The position numbers and the translations under genes are program-made. A model generated the notes under the pieces. It was not told the origin of the DNA. It saw nothing but the letters and a program-made list of their open reading frames with translations, and made no database searches. DNA of 5,947 nucleotides from Gammaproteobacteria bacterium (GTDB taxonomy: Bacteria; Pseudomonadota; Gammaproteobacteria; Pseudomonadales; Azotimanducaceae): positions 1-5,947 of the forward strand of contig VXNE01000097.1 of assembly GCA_009840715.1 (NCBI GenBank), written 5' to 3'. Shown here piece after piece: positions 1 through 5,844 of this stretch (position 1 is its first letter; each line of letters starts with the position of its first letter).

Positions 1-564
1 CCGTCACTTCATGCAACTTCCCCCTTCACCAAGCTTCGCCTGGCGCAAGACGAGGAGCGCCCCCTGTACCGTCTGTGCCGAAAGATGACGCTCGAGCGCA
101 TCGGCGCCGAGGACTACCGCCATTTCCTGCTGCGGGCGGGACGGTCACGCTGGCGGCGGCGCGTCCCCGACGAAGCCATCGACCGCATCCTGACCCTGAC
201 CAACCGCCATCCCCACTACGTAAACGCGCTCTGCGGACCGCTATGGCGGGCAGATACCGCACCCACGGCCGATGACGTGGAGGCCATGTGGGCGAGGCTG
301 GTGGCCGAGGAAGGCGGCGTCGCCGCCGGCCGCGTGGCGCGCCTCGCGCCCAGCCAGCGGGCGCTGCTGCGGGGCATCGCGGAGGCCGAGCACGGCGTGC
401 CGCATCCCACGTCACACGGCTTCCTGGCAACGCTGCGGCTACCGGTATCGACCGGCGTGCGGGCGCGGGACGCGCTTGAGCGGGACGATCTGATCCAGAA
501 GGAAGAAGACGGACGCTGGATGCTGGTGGACCCTGCGATGGCAGCCTGGCTGCGGAAGCTCTGA
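1..564 (+). CDS. AAA/archaeal-type ATPase, C-terminal part (5' truncated)
   Basis: The reading frame is open from base 1 to the TGA at 562-564, giving 187 residues. The ATG at 85 is internal, because the frame continues upstream of it with plausible protein (PLYRLCRKMTLER). The Walker A and B motifs lie outside the window. The visible part matches the C-terminal layout of archaeal-ATPase/STAND-like ATP-binding proteins. It has a lid-type helical segment with the motif LTNRHPHYVNALC (about 196-234), then a winged-helix-like domain (about 343-549) with the pattern SQRALL..IA, LP.S....AL..DDLI, and a final DGRW.LVDP.....L strand and helix. Family members are cytoplasmic P-loop ATPases of mostly unknown role. 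The next gene starts 118 bp downstream on the same strand and shows no functional link. The first 24 bases may hold a frame break (see findings). The family-level call is fairly safe; the function is unknown. Confidence 0.65.
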   Translation, partial: PSLHATSPFTKLRLAQDEERPLYRLCRKMTLERIGAEDYRHFLLRAGRSRWRRRVPDEAIDRILTLTNRHPHYVNALCGPLWRADTAPTADDVEAMWARLVAEEGGVAAGRVARLAPSQRALLRGIAEAEHGVPHPTSHGFLATLRLPVSTGVRARDALERDDLIQKEEDGRWMLVDPAMAAWLRKL

Positions 565-682
565 CACCCTGCCGGAGCCGATCACCCCTGGTCGAATTGC
601 CGCCGCGTCGACTTTCCGCGTGCGCGAGCCCCCATCGTCCCGTACTATCCGGCACGGAGACTTTGGAGAGGACTCAAACACC

Positions 683-3079
683 ATGAGACTGAAAACACTG
701 CTCGTGCTGCTCACCGGCGCTTTCCTGACCGTGCCGCCCATCCACGCGGAGGACGCCGGAGAGGGCGCCCAGGTCATCGAGGAACTGGTCGTCACTGCCC
801 GGCGGCGGGAAGAGACGGTCCAGGAAGTCCCCATTCCCGTGACGGCGCTGTCCAGCGAAGGACTCCGGGACCGGGCCGCGGACGACCTGACGGACCTGAC
901 CCGCCTCACGCCCAACATGAACTTCAACGTTTCGGGCGTTGCCAGGAACACGTCGAGTGTCTTCCTGCGCGGTATCGGGCAGGTCAACTGGGCGCCGTCC
1001 CAGGATCCGAAAATCGGGACGTACGTCGACGGCGTGTACCTCGGCCGACCCCAGGGCGGGCAGTTCGACTTCCTGGACGTCGACCGCGTGGAGGTCCTGC
1101 GGGGCCCGCAAGGTACGCTGTTCGGACGCAACACGACCGCCGGACTCGTGCACATCATCACCAACCGGCCGACGGACGAGTTCGACTACTCGGTGGGGGC
1201 GGGCATCGGCAACGACAACGCGCGCAGGGTGGAGGGGATGCTCAACCTCCCGCTCAACGATGTCCTCGCCGCCCGGCTGGCCGTCCAGCATCGCGAGGCC
1301 GACGGCTACGTGCGCAACGTCGGCACCGGTGAGGATTGGGGCGACGAGAACTCGACGATGGCCAGGCTGTCCTTCCGCTGGACGCCGAACGACCGCGCCC
1401 ACGCCGACCTCATCATCGAAGCCTACCGTGCCGACGAGACGGCCCTGCTCGCCTCGTGCGAGTGGGGCGGGCCGCCGAACGGCGCCAACGCGGCACCTTT
1501 CAGCGTCATGTGGGCCGCCTGGGTCCTGAACATCTACGATGAATTGCGCAACGCCTGTCTCGGCACCTCCCCCTATCGGTCCGACGACAACGACCCGGAC
1601 AGCAGCAGCGACGCCGAGACCTACAGCGTCACGCTGGACGTGTCCGTGGACCTCGGCTTCGCTGACCTCACGTCCATCTCCTCGTTCCGGGACCTCACGA
1701 GCTACAACGGCTCCTGGGGCTGGGGGACCGACGCCGTGGGGACCGCTTCGCTGATCGAGGTGCTCGGCACGACGGACGACGAGGGCGACCAGTGGTCGCA
1801 GGAGTTCCGCCTGGCAGGCACCGCCATGAACGACAGCCTCGACTGGGTGGTCGGCGTGTACGCGTTCGAGGAGAACAACGTCATTAACCTGGACGTACCC
1901 CTCTTCCGCGGGGCGGTGGCGCCCGACTGCGCGGTCTGGCCCGTCTACTGCCTCCCAAGCGGCATCGTCCCCGGACTTCCCCTGGGCGTTTTCGTACAGG
2001 CGGCCTTCCAGGGAAGCGGCAGCCGCAACCAGACAATGGACGGCACCAACGCCTCGCAGGCCATCTTCGGCGAGCTCACCTGGAGGTTCGCGGACAGCTG
2101 GTCCCTGACTGCCGGTGCACGCTACTCCCGCGACAAGCGCGAGTTCGAGCGCTCCGACTTCAACTATGGGATTGGGGGGCCGAGACCGGGGCACACCTGC
2201 CGCCCAGGGGCCGGGCCGGTACGCAACGGCACCACCTGCATGGACGATGTCTCCTTCAACGAAGTCACCCCGCGCGCGATCCTGAGCTGGGACGTGGCCG
2301 AGAACGTGATGCTCTACGCGGGCTGGAGCAAGGGGTACTCGAGCGGCGGCTTCAACCAGGACGTGGCCATCCGGCCCTACGACCCGGAGATCTCGGGGAA
2401 CTGGGAAGGCGGCATGAAGTCGACCTGGGCCAACGGCACCCGGCTGCTCAACCTCACGGCCTTCCACAACACCTACGAGAACCAGCAGATCACCGTGAGC
2501 CGCATCGTGAACGGCTTACCGACGGCCGACCTGATCAACGCCCAGGAGGCGACGCTGTTCGGCGTCGAGGGCGAGTTCCGCGTCGAACTGCCGGCCGGCT
2601 GGTACACCCAGGGAACGTTCGGCTGGTTGAACGGCGACTACGACGAGTTCACGGTCGAGGACAACCTCGGCCTGGTCGGGCAGGAGTCCATCATCGTCGT
2701 GCGGGACCTCTCCGACACGGAGACCGTCCGCGGCGCGCCGTACACCTACAGCATCGGCGTAGGCAAAACCCAGGTGCTCGCCAACGGCGGCACGCTGGCC
2801 GGGCAGGTCGGCTGGGCCTTCCGAGGACGCGTCTACAACACGCTCGAAACGCGCCAGAGTTCCCGCCAGGGCAAGTACGGGTTGCTCGACGCCCGCTTCG
2901 TGTGGGCGCTCCCGAACGGCCAGACCACCATCTCCGTTACGGGCAACAATCTGCTGGGGCGCGTGTACTACCTGGGCGCGGTCGACCTGACGGCGCCTGG
3001 CGACCTCGGGACGAACAGCAAGTACTGGGCCGAGCGGCGGCGGTACCGACGGGAGGTGACGCACCGCCTGGGGCGGTAG
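683..3079 (+). CDS. TonB-dependent outer-membrane receptor
   Basis: This 798-residue protein is a gated outer-membrane beta-barrel that imports a scarce ligand using TonB-ExbBD energy. ATG 683 is chosen because GGAGAGGA (665-672) lies 10 nt upstream and a clean signal peptide follows (MRLKTLLVLLTGAFLTVPPIHA, residues 1-22). An in-frame GTG at 620 would bury that signal. A TonB-box-like EELVVTA is at 33-39. The plug covers about 45-165, with VEVLRGPQGTLFGRN at 136-150. The barrel fills the rest, with the conserved Y.GWSKGYSSGGFN at 545-558. Length is normal for the family. Six cysteines fall as three close pairs (259/292, 416/423, 506/519) in likely extracellular loops, suggesting disulfides. 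The C-terminus ends EVTHRLGR rather than the usual terminal aromatic. No SusD, siderophore genes or regulator are visible, so the ligand (siderophore, cofactor, glycan or other) cannot be assigned. A TACTAT at 643-648 is a possible -10 box but has no -35 partner. Confidence 0.95.
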   Translation: MRLKTLLVLLTGAFLTVPPIHAEDAGEGAQVIEELVVTARRREETVQEVPIPVTALSSEGLRDRAADDLTDLTRLTPNMNFNVSGVARNTSSVFLRGIGQVNWAPSQDPKIGTYVDGVYLGRPQGGQFDFLDVDRVEVLRGPQGTLFGRNTTAGLVHIITNRPTDEFDYSVGAGIGNDNARRVEGMLNLPLNDVLAARLAVQHREADGYVRNVGTGEDWGDENSTMARLSFRWTPNDRAHADLIIEAYRADETALLASCEWGGPPNGANAAPFSVMWAAWVLNIYDELRNACLGTSPYRSDDNDPDSSSDAETYSVTLDVSVDLGFADLTSISSFRDLTSYNGSWGWGTDAVGTASLIEVLGTTDDEGDQWSQEFRLAGTAMNDSLDWVVGVYAFEENNVINLDVPLFRGAVAPDCAVWPVYCLPSGIVPGLPLGVFVQAAFQGSGSRNQTMDGTNASQAIFGELTWRFADSWSLTAGARYSRDKREFERSDFNYGIGGPRPGHTCRPGAGPVRNGTTCMDDVSFNEVTPRAILSWDVAENVMLYAGWSKGYSSGGFNQDVAIRPYDPEISGNWEGGMKSTWANGTRLLNLTAFHNTYENQQITVSRIVNGLPTADLINAQEATLFGVEGEFRVELPAGWYTQGTFGWLNGDYDEFTVEDNLGLVGQESIIVVRDLSDTETVRGAPYTYSIGVGKTQVLANGGTLAGQVGWAFRGRVYNTLETRQSSRQGKYGLLDARFVWALPNGQTTISVTGNNLLGRVYYLGAVDLTAPGDLGTNSKYWAERRRYRREVTHRLGR

Positions 3080-3081
3080 GA

Positions 3082-3125
3082 GCGCTGGCGGCGGCAGCGC
3101 GGGGGCGCCCTCGCGCGGGCGCCCC
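3082..3125. terminator. Tandem GC hairpins between convergent genes
   Basis: Two perfect stem-loops fill most of the 63-bp gap between the receptor stop (3079) and the VOC stop (3143). The first is GCGCTG / CAGCGC (3082-3087 and 3095-3100, 7-nt loop). The second is GGGGCGCCC / GGGCGCCCC (3102-3110 and 3117-3125, 6-nt loop). A position between two convergent genes suits a bidirectional terminator. Neither strand has a U-tract after the stem, so this is not a textbook intrinsic terminator; it may work as a 3'-end stabiliser or with Rho. Confidence 0.55.
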
Positions 3126-3142
3126 GTTGGCTCAAAACGCGC

Positions 3143-3550
3143 CTACTCCGGCGTAGGCGGTTCGTCGGTATCCTGGCCAAACACGAGGACGTGACCGGCC
3201 GGGTCCGCGGTCTCGAATTCCTTCATGCCGTAGAAGCGCACCACCAGGTCGGTCGTGGGCCAGCCGCGCTCCGTCACGGACCGGTGCAGGGCCGCGATGT
3301 CGTCCACGTAGAGGTAGTGCAGCGCCTGCGTATGCCGGCCATCGATCTTGGGCGCCACCGGAATGTAGGTCGGGCTCGCGAGCATGATGCGCGCACCGCC
3401 GCACTGCAGTGACGCCCAGCCGCTCCGCCCCACGTCGTCCATGCGGTCGCGCACCTCGAATCCGAGGACGTCCGTGTAGAACGCGATGACCTCCTGCACG
3501 TCCTCGCAGAGGAGCATCGGCACCAGTTCGGAGATGCGGGCCGCGGACAT
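3143..3550 (-). CDS. VOC (glyoxalase/bleomycin-resistance fold) family protein
   Basis: This 135-residue cytoplasmic protein has a vicinal-oxygen-chelate fold, of normal length for a single-chain member with two beta-alpha-beta-beta-beta modules. Module 1 has VPMLLCEDVQEVIAFYTDVLGFEV (about 10-33) and WASLQCGGARIMLAS (45-59). Module 2 has LHYLYVDDIAALHRSVTERG (77-96) and ends with FETADPAGHVLVFGQ (112-126), the DP-G----F signature. The usual metal-ligand glutamate near the C-terminal strand is replaced (HVLVFG), which favours a non-enzymatic binding protein or a divergent substrate over true glyoxalase I. ATG 3550 is supported by AAGGAA (plus-strand 3555-3560) 4 nt upstream and by the fold beginning right after it. 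The same frame stays open far upstream through the antisense of rpn, but that is a shadow. It runs divergently from the LLM gene if the intervening element is removed, which hints at shared regulation. Family call firm; substrate unknown. Confidence 0.85.
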   Translation of the reverse strand: MSAARISELVPMLLCEDVQEVIAFYTDVLGFEVRDRMDDVGRSGWASLQCGGARIMLASPTYIPVAPKIDGRHTQALHYLYVDDIAALHRSVTERGWPTTDLVVRFYGMKEFETADPAGHVLVFGQDTDEPPTPE

Positions 3551-3565
3551 GGGTTTCCTTGAGGT

Positions 3566-3580
3566 CGGGTTACGAACCCG
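3566..3580. promoter_or_regulatory. Perfect 15-bp dyad, candidate operator for the VOC gene
   Basis: CGGGTT-ACG-AACCCG is a perfect 6-bp inverted repeat with a 3-nt centre, 16 bp upstream of the VOC start. A minus-strand TATACC (plus-strand 3586-3591) just upstream is a plausible -10 box, which would put the dyad across or just after the transcription start, a repressor position. It could also form an RNA hairpin in the 5' leader. No -35 match is evident. Confidence 0.4.
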
Positions 3581-3600
3581 TTCATGGTATATCCCGCGAG

Positions 3601-3652
3601 ACCACCGCGAGGAGACATCCGGAACATGGCTGGGCGAACACCCCTGGGCATC
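3601..3652 (+). repeat. Direct repeat copy A (left flank of rpn unit)
   Basis: It is 48/52 identical to 4788-4839 with no gaps. Differences are at 3605, 3633, 3643 and 3644. It carries the same GAGGAGA ribosome-binding site, ATG and first nine codons as the LLM oxidoreductase gene. Homology stops abruptly on the left at 3601. On the right it fades after 3652, two bases before the inverted-repeat tip at 3654. Of the three differences after the ATG, two are synonymous (CCC/CCG, CTG/TTG). Confidence 0.9.
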
Positions 3653-3673
3653 CGGTGCGGTCGCCCAACGTAG
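3626..3673 (+). pseudogene. 15-codon stub of the LLM oxidoreductase gene start
   Basis: From ATG 3626 the frame reads MAGRTPLGI, matching MAERTPLGI at the start of the LLM protein, then runs into unrelated residues and a TAG at 3671-3673. The ribosome-binding site is kept, so a 15-residue peptide could be made, but the stub is best read as debris of the duplication that flanks the rpn unit. It could instead be the remains of a once complete tandem copy of the LLM gene. Confidence 0.5.
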
Positions 3674-3698
3674 GCGATCACCCCGTCGGATGTAGGAG
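3654..3698 (+). repeat. Left terminal inverted repeat (imperfect)
   Basis: It pairs with 4746-4790 in inverted orientation. The tip (positions 1-13) matches at 12/13 and the inner box (positions 28-36) at 8/9; the stretch between is diverged. It also holds its own small hairpin, GGTCGCC / GGCGATC (3659-3665 and 3673-3679, one G-T pair), which might be a protein-binding or structural element. Confidence 0.6.
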
Positions 3699-3742
3699 CC
3701 TTGCCGCAGACGCGGAACGGGCCAAATGGCTATCGTGCGGCC

Positions 3743-4720
3743 ATGTCGGACCCGGTCTACAGGAAGCTCTACTCCTTCCCGCGCATGGTCGCGGACCTGT
3801 TGCGCGCGGTCGCGCCGGAGATCGCCCGGCGGCTGGACTTCACCACGCTGGAGGACGTCTCCGCCCAGTACGTCGGCGACCGCAACCAGCAGCGGCGTGG
3901 CGACAAGGTGTGGCGGGTGGCGCCGCGTGATCGTGCGGCGGATGTCCTGGCGTTGCTGGAGTTCCAGTCCGACAAGGCCGCCGGGGTCATGCCGCTGCGC
4001 ATGCTGGAGTACACGACCCTGCTGCTGACGGACCTGAACCGCAAGGGCGAACTGGGATCGCCAGGCACGTGGCCGGTGCCATTGCCGGTGGTGCTCTACA
4101 ACGGCGCGCCGGCGTGGACGGTGCCGGTGGAAATGCGCGACCTGTTCGCGCCGGTGGATGCCGCGCTCCTCCCGCATGCGCCGTCGCAGCGGCTGCTTCT
4201 GGTTGACGGGTTGCGGACGAGCGCGGACGATATGCCGGTGGGCAACCTGACCCGCGCGGTGGTTGGTTTCGAGCAGAGCCGCTCGCCCGCGGACCTGGTC
4301 CGGGTCGCGGAGGCGCTGCAAGGCTGGTTGGACAAGGGCGAGGTCGAACTGCGCCGGGTCTTCGCGGATTGGATCGGAGAGATGGAGGCCCGGATGCGTC
4401 CGCCGGGTACGGCGCCACGGCGGGCCATCCGGACTCTGGAGGATGCGAGCATGAGCTTGGTGGAGCGGATCGGGGAATGGCACAAGCCTTGGCTTGAGCA
4501 AGGCCGGGAGGAAGGCCGGGAGGAAGGACTGGCATCCGAGCGGGCTCTGCTCGTTCGGCAGGCGTCTTCGCGCTTCGGTGGCCCGGCGGGCGAGCAGGTG
4601 GCGACCGCGCTGGCGGAGGTTTCGGATCCGGACCGCTTGGCCGAGGTGGGCGAGTGGATCGTCACCTGCGCGACGGGCGAGGAACTCCAGGCGCACTTGG
4701 CGGATTTGAACGGGTCGTAG
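3743..4720 (+). CDS. Rpn family recombination-promoting nuclease / putative transposase
   Basis: This 325-residue protein matches the Rpn family (old Transposase_31/YhgA-like label). It opens with the family signature DPVYRKLYSFPRMVADLLRA (3-22). A PD-(D/E)XK nuclease core follows: D54 in RRGDKVWRV, and E73-F-Q75 in LALLEFQS, giving a predicted D...E-x-Q metal site. The core continues through PVPLPVVLYNG (111-121), typical of the family. A helical region leads to a charged linker, GREEGREEG (254-262), and a DUF4351-like helical tail (about 264-320: LLVRQASSRFGG...WIVTCATGEELQAHL). Characterised E. coli members are DNA endonucleases that stimulate RecA-independent recombination and can act as toxic antiphage proteins. 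ATG 3743 fits the family N-terminus. A TTG at 3701 would add 14 non-family residues. No Shine-Dalgarno precedes 3743, while TATCGT 6 nt upstream could allow a leaderless transcript. All key residues are present, so it looks intact. It is the sole gene between the inverted repeats. Confidence 0.9.
   Translation: MSDPVYRKLYSFPRMVADLLRAVAPEIARRLDFTTLEDVSAQYVGDRNQQRRGDKVWRVAPRDRAADVLALLEFQSDKAAGVMPLRMLEYTTLLLTDLNRKGELGSPGTWPVPLPVVLYNGAPAWTVPVEMRDLFAPVDAALLPHAPSQRLLLVDGLRTSADDMPVGNLTRAVVGFEQSRSPADLVRVAEALQGWLDKGEVELRRVFADWIGEMEARMRPPGTAPRRAIRTLEDASMSLVERIGEWHKPWLEQGREEGREEGLASERALLVRQASSRFGGPAGEQVATALAEVSDPDRLAEVGEWIVTCATGEELQAHLADLNGS
4384..4443 (+). promoter_or_regulatory. Two internal Shine-Dalgarno sequences inside rpn
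   Basis: GGAGG at 4384-4388 stands 5 nt before an in-frame ATG at 4394 (Met218). GGAGGA at 4438-4443 stands 7 nt before an in-frame ATG at 4451 (Met237). Both are close to ideal, unlike the region before the full-length start. Glu/Arg-rich codons can produce GGAGG by chance, so function is inferred. No convincing internal promoter was seen upstream. Confidence 0.4.
4451..4720 (+). CDS. Candidate internally started DUF4351-like small protein (RpnS-like)
   Basis: Initiation at ATG 4451, in frame with rpn, would give 89 residues: a short helix (MSLVERIGEW), the GREEGREEG linker and the whole DUF4351-like tail, without the nuclease core. The alternative ATG 4394 gives 108 residues. For E. coli rpn genes, a small C-terminal protein made from an internal start has been reported to inhibit the toxic full-length nuclease; this gene has the same layout. 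The prediction rests on the two internal ribosome-binding sites and the domain boundary. If it is not translated separately, it is simply the C-terminal domain of Rpn. Confidence 0.35.
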   Translation: MSLVERIGEWHKPWLEQGREEGREEGLASERALLVRQASSRFGGPAGEQVATALAEVSDPDRLAEVGEWIVTCATGEELQAHLADLNGS

Positions 4721-4745
4721 TCGCCCGGACAGCGATCAGGTCGAC

Positions 4746-4790
4746 CGCCTCAGACCGACGAGGCAAGTGTTGTCATCGGGCGACTGCACC
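4746..4790 (-). repeat. Right terminal inverted repeat (imperfect)
   Basis: Inverted partner of 3654-3698. The tip is GGGCGACTGCACC (4778-4790) and the inner box CCGACGAGG (4755-4763). The same margin has a 9-bp inverted repeat AGTCGCCCG / CGGGCGACT (4719-4727 and 4777-4785) that starts at the rpn stop codon, and a 5-bp hairpin GCCTC / GAGGC (4747-4751 and 4760-4764). Neither is followed by a U-tract, so rpn transcription may run into the LLM gene. Confidence 0.6.
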
Positions 4791-4839
4791 ATCGCGAGGA
4801 GACATCCGGAACATGGCTGAGCGAACACCGTTGGGCATC
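4788..4839 (+). repeat. Direct repeat copy B (start of LLM gene)
   Basis: Partner of 3601-3652, 48/52 identical. It begins at or within three bases of the right inverted-repeat tip (4790) and runs through the ribosome-binding site, ATG 4813 and nine codons of the LLM gene. This is the copy attached to the intact gene. Confidence 0.9.
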
Positions 4840-5802
4840 ACCGTCGGGAGCCTCGCCGTGCTGGGGCCGCGCGCGACGACCGACATCGCGCGATTGGCCG
4901 AATCGATGCACTACCGCTCCCTGTGGACGGTAGAGGCGACCGGCACGGATGCCTTCACCCTGCTCGGCGCGGTCGCGGCGGTCGCGCCCGGTATGGGACT
5001 CGGGACGGGTATCGTCCCCATCCAGCTTCGCACGCCGCCGCTGGCCGCGATGTCCGCCGCCACCCTGCAGGCACTGAGCCCCGATGCCGACGTCTGGCTC
5101 GGTCTCGGCGTCTCCGCGCCCGGCATCCTCCGCCAGCACGGCAGGCCTGGCGCGGACCGGCCGCTCGCCATGATGCGGGAGTACGTCGCCCTGGTGCGCG
5201 AGTGCCTCTCCGGCGAGTCCGTGACCTTCGAGGGCGACTACTGGCAGGTGCGGCGGTTCCGTCTCGGCGTCCGCCTGGGCGAACGCCGGCCGAAGATCGT
5301 CATGGCGGCGCTGAATCCCGGGATGCTGCGGCTCGCCGGCGAGGTGGCCGACGGGGTCTTGCTGAACTACCTGCCCGCCTCCCATGTCGGCCCATCCGTT
5401 GCACAGGTCCGCTCCGGCGGCGACGCAACCGTGTTCGCTTATGTCCACGCCGCGGTAGGGGACTTCGAGCGGCGCGCCATGTCGGCGCGCAGGGACCTGT
5501 TCAACTACGCGATGGCGGACGGCTACGCCCGCATGTTCCGCGCGAGCGGCTTCGCGGACGAGGTCGACCATATCCGCGCGCGGCAGGCGGAACGCGACCG
5601 GGACGGCGCGCTGGCCGCCGTGTCCGACCGCATGGTGCAGGCCATCGACTTCATCGGCGACGAGGACGAGGTTACCCGCTTCATCCGCGGCTACGTCGAG
5701 GCGGGGGTCGAGTACCCCGTGCTGATGCCGATGCCCTGGGGGGACGACCGGTTCGCGGTGACGAAGGCGACCATGGAAGCCGCGGCGCGGGCCGTCGCGT
5801 GA
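4813..5802 (+). CDS. LLM-class flavin/F420-dependent oxidoreductase
   Basis: This 329-residue protein belongs to the bacterial luciferase-like monooxygenase superfamily: a cytoplasmic TIM barrel that uses reduced flavin or, as resembled here, coenzyme F420. Visible landmarks are the N-terminal strand LGITVG (7-12), TDIARLAESMHYRSLWTVEATGTDAFTLL (23-51), LGTGIVPIQLRTPPLAAMSAATLQALSPDADVWLGLGVSAPGI (63-105), MREYVALVRECLSGESVTFEGDYW (121-144) and KIVMAALNPGMLRLAGEVADGVLLNYL (161-187). Length is normal and the frame intact. ATG 4813 is supported by AGGAG at 4797-4801 (11 nt upstream) and by the family start; the frame upstream is antisense-quality protein. Its start region is duplicated at 3601-3652, so the rpn unit appears to have separated the gene from an original promoter beside the VOC gene. 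Cofactor and substrate are not certain. Confidence 0.88.
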   Translation: MAERTPLGITVGSLAVLGPRATTDIARLAESMHYRSLWTVEATGTDAFTLLGAVAAVAPGMGLGTGIVPIQLRTPPLAAMSAATLQALSPDADVWLGLGVSAPGILRQHGRPGADRPLAMMREYVALVRECLSGESVTFEGDYWQVRRFRLGVRLGERRPKIVMAALNPGMLRLAGEVADGVLLNYLPASHVGPSVAQVRSGGDATVFAYVHAAVGDFERRAMSARRDLFNYAMADGYARMFRASGFADEVDHIRARQAERDRDGALAAVSDRMVQAIDFIGDEDEVTRFIRGYVEAGVEYPVLMPMPWGDDRFAVTKATMEAAARAVA

Positions 5803-5844
5803 CGGGGCGCCGCTTGACCACACCGGCCTTCCCGTGAACACTTG

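Larger units (their letters stand above)
3654..4790 (+). mobile_element. Candidate rpn-bearing insertion-sequence-like unit
   Basis: This 1,137-bp unit carries one gene (rpn, 3743-4720) and is bounded by imperfect inverted repeats. The tips GGTGCGGTCGCCC (3654-3666) and GGGCGACTGCACC (4778-4790) match at 12 of 13 positions. A second box, CCCCGTCGG (3681-3689) against CCGACGAGG (4755-4763), matches at 8 of 9 and sits at the same distance from each tip. Over 45 bp the ends match at about 28 positions without gaps. Direct repeats of about 50 bp lie directly outside both ends. The non-coding margins are 89 bp on the left and 70 bp on the right. The size, single gene, inverted ends and flanking duplication are what an insertion sequence looks like. 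The long, slightly diverged duplication is unlike classical short target duplications. Mobility is inferred from one copy; no second copy or empty site is visible here. Confidence 0.5.

Noticed and set aside
643..648. TACTAT as a -10 box for the receptor gene
   Set aside because: Nothing like a -35 hexamer lies 16-18 bp upstream, so a promoter cannot be supported.
620..682. In-frame GTG start 21 codons before the receptor ATG
   Set aside because: It would place a polar stretch before the signal peptide, while ATG 683 has a good ribosome-binding site.
674..2467. Antisense open frame of 597 codons inside the receptor gene
   Set aside because: A codon-bias shadow common in GC-rich genes; no recognisable domain, and the plus strand encodes a complete receptor.
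3701..3742. TTG start for rpn
   Set aside because: The AGGAG at 3694-3698 is only 2 nt from the TTG, and the added residues do not match the family N-terminus, which begins at DPVYRKLY.
3143..4696. Long minus-strand open frame (517 codons) that includes the VOC gene and continues through the antisense of rpn
   Set aside because: Only the last 135 residues look like a protein family. The rest is Arg/Pro-rich antisense of an intact rpn gene, and a good ribosome-binding site sits at the VOC start 3550.
4747..4764. GCCTC / GAGGC hairpin as an rpn terminator
   Set aside because: The stem has only five pairs with an 8-nt loop and no U-tract, and it overlaps the inner inverted-repeat box, which explains its symmetry better.
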